The notes: a model not told the origin generated them from the letters alone. A stretch of DNA of 64,000 nucleotides from Enhygromyxa salina (GCF_002994615.1 NZ_PVNK01000110.1:1-64000), one strand, 5' to 3'; shown: positions 17,697 to 27,001, numbered from the stretch's first letter. Numbers and translations are program-made.

Positions 17697-19778
17697 ATGA
17701 CTACCAATCCTTCAGCCATCAGAACTTCGCCGCATTGGATGCGACGCACCCTCCTGACCGCCTCGGTGGTCCTGCTGTTCGGCTGCGATCTGTCGGCGAG
17801 CGGCAGCGCGAGCACGAGCGGAACCACCGCGCCGCCCGAGGGCCCCGCGGCCCCAGAGTACGAGCGCGCCTTCGACCAGTTCGCCGACGTCCCCAACCAG
17901 ATGACCGCTCAGGTCGTGTGGGCGGCCGAGCCGATCGACGACGCCGTCAGGCTCGCCGATGAGGTCGCGGCCCTGCGCGCCAAGCTCGACATCGACCCGG
18001 CCGACTTCTCCGCCCTGTGCACCGTCGCGTTCAGCGACGGCGCGATCGAGGTCGGCGCGGTCACCGAGGTGGAAGAGGTCAAGACCGAGCTCGAGGCGAC
18101 CCTGGCCCAGATCAAAGAAGTCGGCGTCGGCCTCCAGCGCGTCCCCAGCCGGGTCAAGACGGCCAACAAGGCGGTCGGCAAGCTCGCGATGTCCTCGCCC
18201 AAGCTGCTGCTCGAGTCGACCAAGGAGCTGTCCCGTGAGTTCGCGGTCGCCGTCGGTGACAGCGGCGTGCAGATCCAGGCCGACATCGACACCGCGAAGG
18301 CCCTGCCGGAGACGGTCAAGGCCGAGGCGGTCAAGGCCCAAAGCGTGCTCGCCACGCTGCCCGACAAGGCGACCCAAGCGACCTCGAACCTGATGGCCGC
18401 GATCAAGGGCGAGTCCTACGAGGCGATGGAGACGACCGCCAGCGGCGAGGCAGCGGTTGAAGCCGACGCCGAGCTCGCTGCCGACGGCACCGCGGTCGCG
18501 GCCGCCGCTCCGAGCGAGAGCGGGGGTGGTGAGCCGGCGAGCGGCGGCGGCGAGACCACGCCAGCGGCCCCGACCGCGGTCGCCCTGCCCCCCAAGGGCG
18601 CGGCGACCCCCTCCTTCCCACCCCAGGCCGTCGCGGCCCGCGTCGCCAAGCTCCAGCAGCTGGGCAACGCAGCCGCCGCTCGCGGTGACTGGCTGTCGGC
18701 CGCCGACGCCTTCGAAGAGGCCTACGTGCTCGCGCCCGACGACCTGACCCTCGCCTTCAAGACCGGCGACGCGGCGGCCAAGGCCAAGGACTGCACCCGC
18801 GCGCAGCTGTACCTCGAGCGCTTCACCCAGTTCGGCGACCAGACCATGTTCGCGCCGGAGATCGCCGCGTCAACCAAGACCCTCGGCGAGCTCAAGACCT
18901 TCGAGTGCCCCGCGCGGACGCCCGAAGACGAGGCCGCCCGCGCGGCGACCCTGGTCCTCGAGGCCGAGATCCTCGGCAAGGAAGACGACTGGGGCGGCGC
19001 CGCGGCCAACTACGCGATGGCCTATCAGCTCGATCCCGAGGACGCGAAGCTCGCCTTCGAGGTCGCGGTCGCGAGCTGGAACTCGCGCGAGTGCGGCGAC
19101 GCGAGCACCTACTTCAGCCACTTCGCGTCCGTCGCCGATCCTCGCGCCCACCGCTCGCAGCTGCGCGAGACCAAGCGCTACCAAGAGGAAGCCGAGATGG
19201 GGATGTGCCCGACCTGGGGCCCCGGCGAGAAAGAGACCCACGCCCGCGATCTCTACACCCAGGCTCAAAGCCGCGAGCTCGAGCTCGACTTCCAGGCCGC
19301 GATCAGCAAGTACGAGCGGGCCTACTACCTGCTGCCCACCAACCACGCGCTGGCCTTCCGGATCGGCGACTCGGCGTGGAAGGCCCAGCTGTGCGAGCAG
19401 GCCGCGGCGAACTTCCGCACCTTCGTCACCAACGCCGACCCCGCCGACCCCCGCCACTCGACCGACATCCAGACGGCCAAGGGGATCCTGGCCAAGGTCG
19501 ACTCGCTCGGCTGCCCCAACGCGCTCTACGGCGAGGCGACGGCGGCCACGGCCACGGCCGCCGACGAGGGCGACGGCGCGGTCGAGGCCGGCGGCGGAGC
19601 GGGCGGCGCTGGCGACGAGCAGCCGCCACCCTCGGGCGAGGGCGCGGGCGCTAGCGCCGGCGGCGGAACCTCCACCGTGGCCTGCTCCGTGACCGACGAC
19701 AGCGCTCCTGCGGGCGCGCTGACCTTTGGCCTCCTGATGCTCGCCGGCCTCGGCCGAGCTCGGCGCCGCGAGGCCTGA
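17697..19778 (+). CDS. TPR lipoprotein with MYXO-CTERM-like tail
   Basis: Exported protein of 693 residues. The N-terminus has a signal peptide with lipobox LLFGC (Cys about 29). Residues 50-230 are helical and may be coiled coil (repeated VKTELEATLAQIKE-like segments). An Ala/Gly-rich linker is followed by TPR-like repeats (310-610) in three similar blocks, each with a conserved Cys (KDCTRAQLYL, RECGDASTYF, QLCEQAAANF). A Gly-rich linker leads to a C-terminal Cys, a hydrophobic helix and RARRREA, a MYXO-CTERM-like sorting signal. Having a lipobox at one end and a sorting tail at the other is unusual. An ATG at 17739 is an alternative start. No partner gene is evident. Confidence 0.82.
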   Translation: MTTNPSAIRTSPHWMRRTLLTASVVLLFGCDLSASGSASTSGTTAPPEGPAAPEYERAFDQFADVPNQMTAQVVWAAEPIDDAVRLADEVAALRAKLDIDPADFSALCTVAFSDGAIEVGAVTEVEEVKTELEATLAQIKEVGVGLQRVPSRVKTANKAVGKLAMSSPKLLLESTKELSREFAVAVGDSGVQIQADIDTAKALPETVKAEAVKAQSVLATLPDKATQATSNLMAAIKGESYEAMETTASGEAAVEADAELAADGTAVAAAAPSESGGGEPASGGGETTPAAPTAVALPPKGAATPSFPPQAVAARVAKLQQLGNAAAARGDWLSAADAFEEAYVLAPDDLTLAFKTGDAAAKAKDCTRAQLYLERFTQFGDQTMFAPEIAASTKTLGELKTFECPARTPEDEAARAATLVLEAEILGKEDDWGGAAANYAMAYQLDPEDAKLAFEVAVASWNSRECGDASTYFSHFASVADPRAHRSQLRETKRYQEEAEMGMCPTWGPGEKETHARDLYTQAQSRELELDFQAAISKYERAYYLLPTNHALAFRIGDSAWKAQLCEQAAANFRTFVTNADPADPRHSTDIQTAKGILAKVDSLGCPNALYGEATAATATAADEGDGAVEAGGGAGGAGDEQPPPSGEGAGASAGGGTSTVACSVTDDSAPAGALTFGLLMLAGLGRARRREA

Positions 19779-19803
19779 CACCCGAAGGTGTCGCCGCGTG
19801 GGG

Positions 19804-19809
19804 TACCCT
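19804..19809 (+). promoter_or_regulatory. -10 hexamer TACCCT, leaderless type
   Basis: TACCCT lies 9 nt before the ATG at 19819, the first gene of the aldehyde oxidoreductase operon. No Shine-Dalgarno is present. Confidence 0.5.
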
Positions 19810-19818
19810 CGCGGCGGC

Positions 19819-20490
19819 ATGTCGGACCACTCCAAACAACCTGGCGGGGTCACGCGCCGCGGCCTGTTTCGCACCCTCGGGGCGGCGACCCTGGTCGCGG
19901 GCTGCGTCAAGCAAGACCCCGGGTCAGAGAACCCCGAGCGCTCCGAGGCCCCGGAGCTCGACGACGCGCTCGGCCTGACCCCCGCGCCGCTCGAGTTCGT
20001 GCTCGACGGTCAACCGGTCCAGGCCGAGGTCGAGGCGCGCACGACCTTGCTCGAGCTCCTGCGCCTCGACCTCGATCGCACGGGCACCAAGGTCGTGTGT
20101 GATCGCGGCGCCTGCGGGGCCTGCATGGTCCTGGTCGACGGCGTCCCGCGCAACAGCTGCATGATGCTCGCCCACGACGTCGGCGGGTCCGAGGTCACGA
20201 CCGTGGCCGGGCTCGCCGAAGGTGAGCAGCTGTCCGCGCTCCAGCTCGCGTTCATCGAGCACGACGCGCTCCAGTGTGGCTTTTGCACCTCGGGCATGTT
20301 GATCAGCTCGACGGCCCTGCTGCGCGAGGGCGGCCCCCTCACCCGCGGCCAGGTCGAGGACGCGATCGCGGGCAACCTGTGCCGCTGCGGCACCTACCCC
20401 CACGTGGTCGACGCCGTCCTGGCCGTCGCCAACGGTGAGGGCGGCCGACGCCAGACCGAGCTGCTGCAGGTCAAAAAGGGAGGCGCGTGA
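19819..20490 (+). CDS. Aldehyde oxidoreductase 2Fe-2S subunit (PaoA-like), Tat-exported
   Basis: Electron-transfer subunit of a molybdenum hydroxylase, 223 residues. A twin-arginine signal (TRRGLFRTLG) leads to VAGC, which may also be a lipobox, so the complex could be membrane-tethered. The plant-type ferredoxin domain has the CDRGACGAC motif; the second domain has CGFC and CRC cluster ligands. This is the layout of E. coli PaoA and of xanthine dehydrogenase small subunits. It is the first gene of a tightly overlapping operon, with one base shared with the next gene. ATG 19819 is preferred to GTG 19798, which lies upstream of the -10. Confidence 0.9.
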   Translation: MSDHSKQPGGVTRRGLFRTLGAATLVAGCVKQDPGSENPERSEAPELDDALGLTPAPLEFVLDGQPVQAEVEARTTLLELLRLDLDRTGTKVVCDRGACGACMVLVDGVPRNSCMMLAHDVGGSEVTTVAGLAEGEQLSALQLAFIEHDALQCGFCTSGMLISSTALLREGGPLTRGQVEDAIAGNLCRCGTYPHVVDAVLAVANGEGGRRQTELLQVKKGGA

Positions 20491-22844
20491 TGGCCAAGAC
20501 CAAGCTCTCGCTCGGCTACGGCCCCAAGCTCGAGACGGTCCCCGTCGAGCTCCCGCCCGGCGAGCCCCGACCCTGGGACGCGAACGATCAGCTCGAGGTC
20601 GTCGGCGAGCCGGTCCCGCGCATCGACGGCCAGCTCAAGGTCAGCGGCGCGGCCCGCTACACCCACGACGTCGCGCTCGAGGACATGCTCCACGCGGCGG
20701 TCCTGCGCTCGCCCTACCCCTGCGCGACGATCAAACGCGTCGAGGTCAAAGCTGCGCTCGACCAGCCTGGGGTCGAGGCCGCGATCGCCGTCGCGGCCGT
20801 CGGCGACAAGCTGATCTTCGCCGGCCAAGACGTCGCCGCGGTCGCGGCCGCGCGGCCCGAGCAAGCCCGCGCCGCGCTCGCGTCGATCGTCGTCGAGTAC
20901 GCGCCCGCGCCCTTCGTGGTCGGGACCCGAGCGGCCATGCGTGACGGCGCGCCGCTCGTCCACGAGACCGCCGTCGAGGAGCGTCGGACCGGCGCCGACG
21001 AGCCCGGCGCCGAGAAGGCCACGGGCGAGCTCAGCGGCAACATCCGACCGGGGCGCAGCCAGAAGCGAGGCGACGCCAAGCGGGCGCTCAACAAGGCCGC
21101 GCTCACCTTCGAGGCGACCTACGAGACCCAGTGTCACACCCACAGCTCGCTCGAGACCCACGGCGTCATGGTCAGGTGGGACAGCGAGGACGCGGCCACG
21201 GTCTGGGCCTCGACCCAGTCGATCTTCAGCGTGCGTGACGAGTTCGCCGCGATCTTCGGGCTCCCGCCGGCCAAGGTCCGCGTCATCACCCACTTCCTCG
21301 GCGGCGGCTTCGGCTCGAAATTCGGGGCCAACGCCTCGGGCACCGCGATCGCCAAGATCGCGGGTGAGCTCGCCCGCGCGACCAACAAGCCCGTCAAGCT
21401 GATGCTCACGCGCCACGAAGAGCACCTGTGCACGGGCAACCGGCCCGACTCGATCCAGACCGTCAAGCTCGGCGCGACGGCCACGCCCGGAGCCCAGGCC
21501 AAGATCACCGCGATCCACGTCCAGGCCCACGGCTCGGCCGGCGTCGGGACCGGGGCCGGCGTCGGTCGCAACGCCTCGGCCGTCTACACCAAGGTCCCCG
21601 ACGTCCTCGTCGAGAGCGCCGACGTGTTCACCCACGCCGGGCCCGCGGTCGCGTTCCGGGCCCCCGGCCACCCCCAGGGCGCCTTCGCCATGGAGTCGGC
21701 CCTCGACGAGCTCGCCCGCCAGCTCGAGCTCGACCCGATCGACCTGCGCCTGGCCCACGACGGCCACCCCGTGCGCCGCTGGCAGCTCGAGCTCGGGCGC
21801 GAGCGCTTCAACTGGGACGCACGCCGCCAGGCCGCCGCCGACATGCGCGCCCGCGGCACTCGCGTGCGCCGGGGGGTGGGCTGCGCGGTCTCGATCTGGG
21901 GCGACTTCAGCGGGACCGAGGCCCGGGTCAGCGTCGAGATCGATCGCAAGGGCGGCGTCGTCGTCAAGAACGGCGTCCAGGACATCGGCGGCGGGATCGG
22001 GACGATCATGGCCCAGGTCGCGGCCGAGGTCCTCGCGCGCCCCGTCGATCAGATCCGGGTCGAGATCGGCGACAGCGAGCTCGGGCCCGGGGTCGGCAGC
22101 GGCGGCAGCAAGACCACGGCCTCGATCACCCCGGCGGTCCGCAACGCCGCCGAGGCGGCCAAGGCCGAGCTCGCCCAGATCGCCGCCGAGGCGCTCGAGG
22201 CCAGCTCGCCGAGCAAGCTGCGCTGGACCAACGAGGGCGTGAGCCTCGGTCGCCGGTCCCTGACCTGGGCCGAGCTGTGCGAGCGCATCGAGGGCGAGGC
22301 GATCGTCGCCGTCGGCACCCGGGCGCGGACCTACGGCCACTACCCCAAGTCCTTCCCCGGCTTCCCGACCCCCGAGATCGCCGGGGCCCAGTTCGCCGAG
22401 GTCGAGATCGACACCTGGACCGGCGAGGTCCGCTGCACCGAGCTCCTCGCGGTCCACGACTGCGGCCGCGTGATGAACGAGATGACGGTCCGCTCGCAGA
22501 TAAACGGCGGGATCGCCCTCGGGGTCGGCTACGCGCTGATGGAGGAGCGGGTCATGGATCCCAGCCTCGGCGTGGTCCTCAACCCCAACCTCGACCAGTA
22601 CAAGCCCTGCGGGGCCAAGGACCTGCCCGAGATCTCGATCGTCCTGACCGAGGTGCTCAGCGGCAACAACAACACCGGGGCCTACGGGATCGGCGAGCCC
22701 GCGACGATCCCGACCGCGGCCGCGATCGCCAACGCGGTCGGCGACGCGCTCGGCGTCCACGTCCGCAGCCTGCCGATCACCCCGGCCAAGATCCTCGACG
22801 CGCTCGAACGCGGGCGACAGACGAGCACCGAAGGAGACACCTGA
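20490..22844 (+). CDS. Aldehyde oxidoreductase molybdopterin subunit (PaoC-like)
   Basis: Catalytic subunit of 784 residues in the xanthine oxidase family, oxidising aldehydes or related compounds at a molybdenum cofactor. Visible features: the N-terminal alpha/beta hammerhead domain (residues 25-140), FRAPGHPQG, a QDIGGGIGTIMAQVAAEVL cofactor loop, and the C-terminal GIGEPATIPTAAAIANA, which holds the catalytic Glu. It has no signal peptide, so it would be carried out by the Tat signal of the 2Fe-2S subunit, as in PaoABC. The ATG overlaps the previous stop (TGATG) and has an AAGGGAGG ribosome-binding site. Confidence 0.92.
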   Translation: MAKTKLSLGYGPKLETVPVELPPGEPRPWDANDQLEVVGEPVPRIDGQLKVSGAARYTHDVALEDMLHAAVLRSPYPCATIKRVEVKAALDQPGVEAAIAVAAVGDKLIFAGQDVAAVAAARPEQARAALASIVVEYAPAPFVVGTRAAMRDGAPLVHETAVEERRTGADEPGAEKATGELSGNIRPGRSQKRGDAKRALNKAALTFEATYETQCHTHSSLETHGVMVRWDSEDAATVWASTQSIFSVRDEFAAIFGLPPAKVRVITHFLGGGFGSKFGANASGTAIAKIAGELARATNKPVKLMLTRHEEHLCTGNRPDSIQTVKLGATATPGAQAKITAIHVQAHGSAGVGTGAGVGRNASAVYTKVPDVLVESADVFTHAGPAVAFRAPGHPQGAFAMESALDELARQLELDPIDLRLAHDGHPVRRWQLELGRERFNWDARRQAAADMRARGTRVRRGVGCAVSIWGDFSGTEARVSVEIDRKGGVVVKNGVQDIGGGIGTIMAQVAAEVLARPVDQIRVEIGDSELGPGVGSGGSKTTASITPAVRNAAEAAKAELAQIAAEALEASSPSKLRWTNEGVSLGRRSLTWAELCERIEGEAIVAVGTRARTYGHYPKSFPGFPTPEIAGAQFAEVEIDTWTGEVRCTELLAVHDCGRVMNEMTVRSQINGGIALGVGYALMEERVMDPSLGVVLNPNLDQYKPCGAKDLPEISIVLTEVLSGNNNTGAYGIGEPATIPTAAAIANAVGDALGVHVRSLPITPAKILDALERGRQTSTEGDT

Positions 22845-23914
22845 TGCAGCCCTTCGCCCTGATCCGAACCAAGCGACTCGAGCGCGCCCGCGCGATCGTC
22901 CGTGACAAGCCCGAGGCCCGCGCGCTGCGAGCCGGCGGCATCGACCTGCTCGACCGCATGAAAGAGGGCCTCGACGAGCCCGAGCTGCTCGTCGAGCTCC
23001 GCGACGCCATGGCCCCTCAGGTCGAGCTCGGCGCCGGCCAGCCGCTGCTCCCGGCCGAGAACCCCGAGCGCTTCCCCTCGGCCCCGCGCTTCGCTCAGAT
23101 CGGCGCGCTCACTCCCCTCGCCCAGCTCGCGGCCGCCGAGCTGCCCGGCGCCGAGGCCCTGACCGAGGCCGCGAGCCAGGCCGCGACCCCGGGCATCCGC
23201 AACACCGCGACGGTCGGCGGCAACCTGCTCCAGCGCCCGCGCTGCTGGTACTTCCGCCAGCGCGAGCTCGTGTGCCTCAAGAAGGGCGGCGACACCTGCC
23301 TCGCGCTGATGGGCGACAACCGCTACCACGCGATCCTCGGCGCGGGCCCGAGCTTCATCGTCCACCCGTCGAGCCTGGCCACGCCGCTTTTGGCCCTCGA
23401 CGCCGTCGTCTCGGTGTTCGCGGGGACCCCCTCCGATCCACCCGAGGGCGGCGCCACGACCGAGCCCAACAGCCTCCGGCTCCTGTCCGAGCTCTTCGTC
23501 AGCCCCGCCGACGACCCGACCCGCGAGCACGCGCTCGAGCCCGGCGACGTGCTCACCTCCGTGTGGGTTCCGGTCCTCGACGGCATGCGCAGCGCCTACC
23601 AGGCCGTGCGCGAGAAGCAGTCCCACGACTGGCCGCTGGCCGAAGCCGCGGTCCGCATGCGCATCGCCGCCGACGGCAGCATGCGCGACCTTCGGATCGC
23701 CCTCGGCCACGTCGCGCCGATCCCCTGGAACGCGAGCGCAGCCGCGGCGCTGCTCGAGGGCAAGGCCCCCAACGCCGATCTCTTCGCGCAGGCGGCCGAC
23801 GCCGCGCTCGCCGACGCCGCGCCCCTCGACGGCAACGCCTACAAGGTCCCGATGACCAAGGGCCTCCTGCGCGAGGTCCTCCACCGCGCCTCGGGCCTCG
23901 CCCTCCCCGAGTGA
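22844..23914 (+). CDS. Aldehyde oxidoreductase FAD subunit (PaoB-like)
   Basis: FAD-binding subunit of 356 residues. It has the CO-dehydrogenase flavoprotein fold, with RNTATVGGNLLQRPRC binding FAD. A cysteine group (RCWYFRQ, VCLKKGGDTC) matches the insertion that carries a 4Fe-4S cluster in PaoB; xanthine dehydrogenases lack it, which is why the PaoABC label is preferred. It starts at the TGATG overlap with the molybdenum subunit. The gene order here is A-C-B. No PaoD-type chaperone is seen in the window. Confidence 0.88.
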   Translation: MQPFALIRTKRLERARAIVRDKPEARALRAGGIDLLDRMKEGLDEPELLVELRDAMAPQVELGAGQPLLPAENPERFPSAPRFAQIGALTPLAQLAAAELPGAEALTEAASQAATPGIRNTATVGGNLLQRPRCWYFRQRELVCLKKGGDTCLALMGDNRYHAILGAGPSFIVHPSSLATPLLALDAVVSVFAGTPSDPPEGGATTEPNSLRLLSELFVSPADDPTREHALEPGDVLTSVWVPVLDGMRSAYQAVREKQSHDWPLAEAAVRMRIAADGSMRDLRIALGHVAPIPWNASAAAALLEGKAPNADLFAQAADAALADAAPLDGNAYKVPMTKGLLREVLHRASGLALPE

Positions 23915-23950
23915 GCCTCCACCGTCCGATCAGAGCAAAGCGAGCCCGCC

Positions 23951-24169
23951 ATGCCCGAGTTCATCCGTGTCGACAAGTCCCGCCCGGTCTGCAAGCACCT
24001 GCGGACCAAGGCCCTGCACGCCTACGGCTCCGACACCCACGACGCCTTTCACACCAGCCGCTCGAGCAGCTACCAGTGCCTCAGGACCTGCTTCGTGACC
24101 GGGCCCGACCGTGGGCTGTGCGCGCCCGAAGTGTGCCAGCCGGGGCGCCGCTGCTTCGAGCCCAAGTAG
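23951..24169 (+). CDS. Small cysteine-rich hypothetical protein
   Basis: 72 residues with six cysteines (PVCKHL, YQCLRTCF, GLCAPEVC, RRCFEPK) and no signal peptide. It follows the FAD subunit by 36 nt on the same strand, so it may be the last gene of the oxidoreductase operon. The Cys pattern suggests a metal or cluster site or a small disulphide fold. I do not recognise the family. Confidence 0.55.
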   Translation: MPEFIRVDKSRPVCKHLRTKALHAYGSDTHDAFHTSRSSSYQCLRTCFVTGPDRGLCAPEVCQPGRRCFEPK

Positions 24170-24188
24170 CCGGCCAAGCAGCCGCCCG

Positions 24189-25613
24189 CTACTTGCGGAA
24201 GCGGACGTGGAAGTGGTTCACGTGCCCGCTCGAGTGGCGAATGATCCCGTGCCCGCGCTTTTTGCCGCGCGGATACTGAAACAGCTCGTCGAGGGTGTCG
24301 CGCGAGACGCCCTTCTTCTTGGCGTGCTCGTAGAGCAGCTTTTGGATCGAGTAATCCATGAAGATGTACTTGACCTCGTTCGTGTCCAAGAACGCGTCGA
24401 TGAGGTCCCAGGTCCGGTTGACGTCGAGGTTGCTGGCGTTGGCCTTGACGAACCGGACCTCGTCGGCCTTGTCGCCCTTGAGCACGTAGCCGATGTCGAC
24501 GTCGCGTCCGTGCTGGTGGCTGCGGTGGGGCGGAAATTTTCCGCCGCCCTTCTTGGAGATGTCGCCGATGTGGATCTTGGGCGAGCTGCGCCAGACCCTG
24601 CGATAGGCCGAGATCGCGGTCTGGATCAGGCGGATGCTGTCGCCGGTTCCGTAGGCCAGGTTCGGGTGCTTGACCACGTAGTACTTGCCCGAGGGCATCT
24701 GGACGCCGCTCGAGAGCACGCCCGTGTCGTCGTCGTAGCCGCCGAAGCCGGGCAGGACCGAGCCGTCTTTGTAGACGACCAGGGTCTGGCCGACCTTGAG
24801 GTCGTTGGCGTTCTTGAGCTTGCCGCGCTGGTAGCCGAGCAGCTCGTGGGTCGTGAGCCCGTACTTGCTGGCGATGCCGCCGAGGGTGTCGCCGGACTTG
24901 ACCGTGTACTCGATCTTGCTGCGATCGCGGGGCGCGATCTCCGGACACACGCGCAGGCGCTGGCCGACGCTGAGCAAGTTGGCGTTGGACTTGAGCTTGC
25001 TGTTGAGCCGGATCATGTCGCGGCGCCGAACCCCGTAGCGCCCGGCGATCTCGCCGAGGTTCTCGCCGGGCACGACCACGTGGGTGTGCAGCGGCGTCCG
25101 GTAGCCGCAGGTCTTGCTGTTCTTGGCCTTCTTGGTCTCGAGGCAGATCAGCAGCTCCTGGCCGACCCGCAGCGAGTTCGGGTTCTTCTTGAGCTTGGCG
25201 TTGCGCGCGACCACGGTGTCGACGCTGACGCCGTACTTGGCCGCGATGCCGCTGAGAGTGTCGCCGCTGCGGACCTCATGCTCGGTGATGATCTTGCCGC
25301 CGCCGCAGCTCTTGCCGCTGCTGCTCGAACTCTTCTTCTTCTTCGAGTTCGAGCTCTTTCCGGGCAGACAGACCTTGAGCTTCTGGCCCGAGCGGATCTT
25401 GTTGGGGTCGAGCCTGGGGTTGGCGCGCTCGATCGAGCGCTGGCTGACGCCGTGCTTGACGGCGATGCCGCTGAGGGTCTGGCCCGGGGCGACCTCGTGC
25501 TCGATCATCTCGCCGCCGTCGGGGCAACCCCCGGCGCTCACGAAGCTCGGGGCGACGAGAGGCGCAGCCAAGCCGACGAGGAAGCCGGCGATCAGTCCCA
25601 ATCGGACACGCAC
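24189..25613 (-). CDS. LysM peptidoglycan endopeptidase, MepA-type
   Basis: Exported murein hydrolase of about 474 residues. After a signal peptide come four LysM domains (about 30-80, 110-160, 180-230 and 240-290; for example GQTLSGIAVKHGVSQRSIER), which bind peptidoglycan. The C-terminal domain has SHQHGRDVD and HVNHFHVR, the zinc ligands and catalytic motifs of penicillin-insensitive endopeptidase MepA, which cuts DD and LD cross-links. The start is uncertain: GTG at 25613 gives a clean signal peptide; a TTG at 25688 is upstream. The stop is 19 nt from the stop of the small convergent Cys-rich gene. Confidence 0.88.
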   Translation of the reverse strand: MRVRLGLIAGFLVGLAAPLVAPSFVSAGGCPDGGEMIEHEVAPGQTLSGIAVKHGVSQRSIERANPRLDPNKIRSGQKLKVCLPGKSSNSKKKKSSSSSGKSCGGGKIITEHEVRSGDTLSGIAAKYGVSVDTVVARNAKLKKNPNSLRVGQELLICLETKKAKNSKTCGYRTPLHTHVVVPGENLGEIAGRYGVRRRDMIRLNSKLKSNANLLSVGQRLRVCPEIAPRDRSKIEYTVKSGDTLGGIASKYGLTTHELLGYQRGKLKNANDLKVGQTLVVYKDGSVLPGFGGYDDDTGVLSSGVQMPSGKYYVVKHPNLAYGTGDSIRLIQTAISAYRRVWRSSPKIHIGDISKKGGGKFPPHRSHQHGRDVDIGYVLKGDKADEVRFVKANASNLDVNRTWDLIDAFLDTNEVKYIFMDYSIQKLLYEHAKKKGVSRDTLDELFQYPRGKKRGHGIIRHSSGHVNHFHVRFRK

Positions 25614-25688
25614 GAGAGCTTGCTTCTCATGAGCAACCGGCGATCGCAAGAGCGCCCTCCCGGGCCGTGGGCTGGCTTTCCGGGCCAA

Positions 25689-25929
25689 TTGAATAGTCGC
25701 GGGTCGCCGTGCGTCGAGCGCAAAATTCGGCGTTTTGGCCGGGTTTCGCGTCCCTGCTCGAGACCGTTGCTCCAGGCCTCTGTCGCCAGCCGCGCCCGAA
25801 CTCGGGTGCCAGCGCGGAGTCAGCTCACCCGCGCAGCCAAGCCGACCACCAAACTCGTCACCGCGCCGCGGTCTCCGGCGCCCTCGCTACGGTTGATCTG
25901 CCCCGGGCTTCGGGCGATCGTCGCGGACC
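25689..25929. other. Divergent intergenic region
   Basis: This 240-bp stretch between the LysM endopeptidase and the ExbD-like operon must hold both promoters. TACGGT at about 25889 could be a -10 for the plus-strand operon. No protein or RNA feature is recognised. Confidence 0.35.
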
Positions 25930-26400
25930 ATGGCCAAACGAGACAAGGGCAAGGACAAGGGCAAGGGCAGCGGCGGCCGGACGACCGTGCTCGCGGCCTT
26001 GCTGGCCATCATCACCCTCGTCGCCATGTGGCTCTCGGACTGCATCCCTGGCTTCGGTATCGGCTCCTCGGGCAGCGCCGACGGCGAGCCCGAAGCGAGC
26101 GAGAAGGCCGAGCCGGCCGAGCCCGAACCCGAGCCCAAACCCGAGCCCGAGCCCGAGCCCGAGCCCAAGCCCGAGAAGCTCGAGAAGCCCGGGCCGCTCG
26201 AGATCGTGGTCGACGCCCGCGGCTGCATCATCGGCGACGCGGCCCCGCAAGACTGCGCGGCGCTGTGCGAGCAAGACGAGCTGTTCGAGGGCGTCAACGA
26301 GGTCAAGATCGACACGACCGAGGGCCCCCACGACAAGGTCGTCGCGCTGCTCGACTGCGTCAAAAACCGCGGCCTCGAGGTCGCGGTCACCCGCGAGTAG
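25930..26400 (+). CDS. Membrane-anchored ExbD/TolR-like protein
   Basis: 156 residues. A basic cytoplasmic tail (MAKRDKGKDKGKG) is followed by one membrane helix (about 18-38), a rigid Glu-Pro repeat linker (about 57-85) and a small periplasmic domain (IVVDARGCIIGD ... VVALLDCVKNRGLEVAV) whose end resembles the ExbD/TolR fold, with extra cysteines. It lies 7 nt before an ExbB/TolQ-like gene, which supports that reading. ExbD-type proteins couple proton flow to work at the outer membrane. The similarity is weak and by eye only. Confidence 0.6.
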   Translation: MAKRDKGKDKGKGSGGRTTVLAALLAIITLVAMWLSDCIPGFGIGSSGSADGEPEASEKAEPAEPEPEPKPEPEPEPEPKPEKLEKPGPLEIVVDARGCIIGDAAPQDCAALCEQDELFEGVNEVKIDTTEGPHDKVVALLDCVKNRGLEVAVTRE

Positions 26401-26407
26401 GCGCCGG

Positions 26408-27001
26408 ATGATCGCCCACTCGCTCTTCGATCCCCTCGGCGTGCTCGTCCTCGCGGCGGTCGTCGCGATGATCGTCGGGGCCGCGCTGTGGTTTCGGCAG
26501 GGCCAGCAGGCCTTCGATCAGCTCGCGGGCGCGCTCAAGGTCCTGCGCCGGGTCGCGGGGGAGCTCAGCGAGCAGCACCCGATCCGCAAGCGGCTCGAGG
26601 CCGCGCCGGTCGTCGATCTGAGCTTCGAGGAGATCACCCGGCTGATGAGCGGCGACGCCAGCGAGCCGGCCGCCCGCGCGCTCGTCCGCCTCGGCGAGCG
26701 CATCGCCTGGATCGAGCGCTTCGCCCAATTCGCCGTCCACCTCGGCATCCTCGGCACCGTGTTCGCGCTCGTCAGCTCCGACCCCACCGATCTCGAAGGC
26801 TTCCGCGAGCGCCTCCCGACCGCGCTCGGCACGACCTTCTGGGGCCTGATCGGCGCGCTCGCGCTGTCGGGCATCGCGGGCGCCTGCGAGAGCCTCGTCG
26901 AGCGCGCCCGCCTCCACGTCCGCGTGGCCCTGCTCGAGGGCCTCGAGGACGCGCCCGAGGGCCTCGAGACCGAGACCTCCGAGCCGCGGGTCCCCGACTG
27001 A
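26408..27001 (+). CDS. ExbB/TolQ/MotA-family proton channel subunit
   Basis: 197 residues. One N-terminal helix (about 8-28) precedes a cytoplasmic helical domain, then two helices with the family signature: LGILGTVFALVSS and LPTALGTTFWGLIGALALSGIAG. Partner ExbD-like genes lie directly up- and downstream (stop/start overlap TGATG at 27001). Together they would form an ion-driven motor complex in the inner membrane. The ATG at 26408 starts 8 nt after the previous stop. Confidence 0.82.
   Translation: MIAHSLFDPLGVLVLAAVVAMIVGAALWFRQGQQAFDQLAGALKVLRRVAGELSEQHPIRKRLEAAPVVDLSFEEITRLMSGDASEPAARALVRLGERIAWIERFAQFAVHLGILGTVFALVSSDPTDLEGFRERLPTALGTTFWGLIGALALSGIAGACESLVERARLHVRVALLEGLEDAPEGLETETSEPRVPD

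Noticed and set aside
19819..23914. Xanthine dehydrogenase XdhABC
   Set aside because: The Tat signal on the 2Fe-2S subunit and the extra cysteine group in the FAD subunit fit the periplasmic PaoABC type better.
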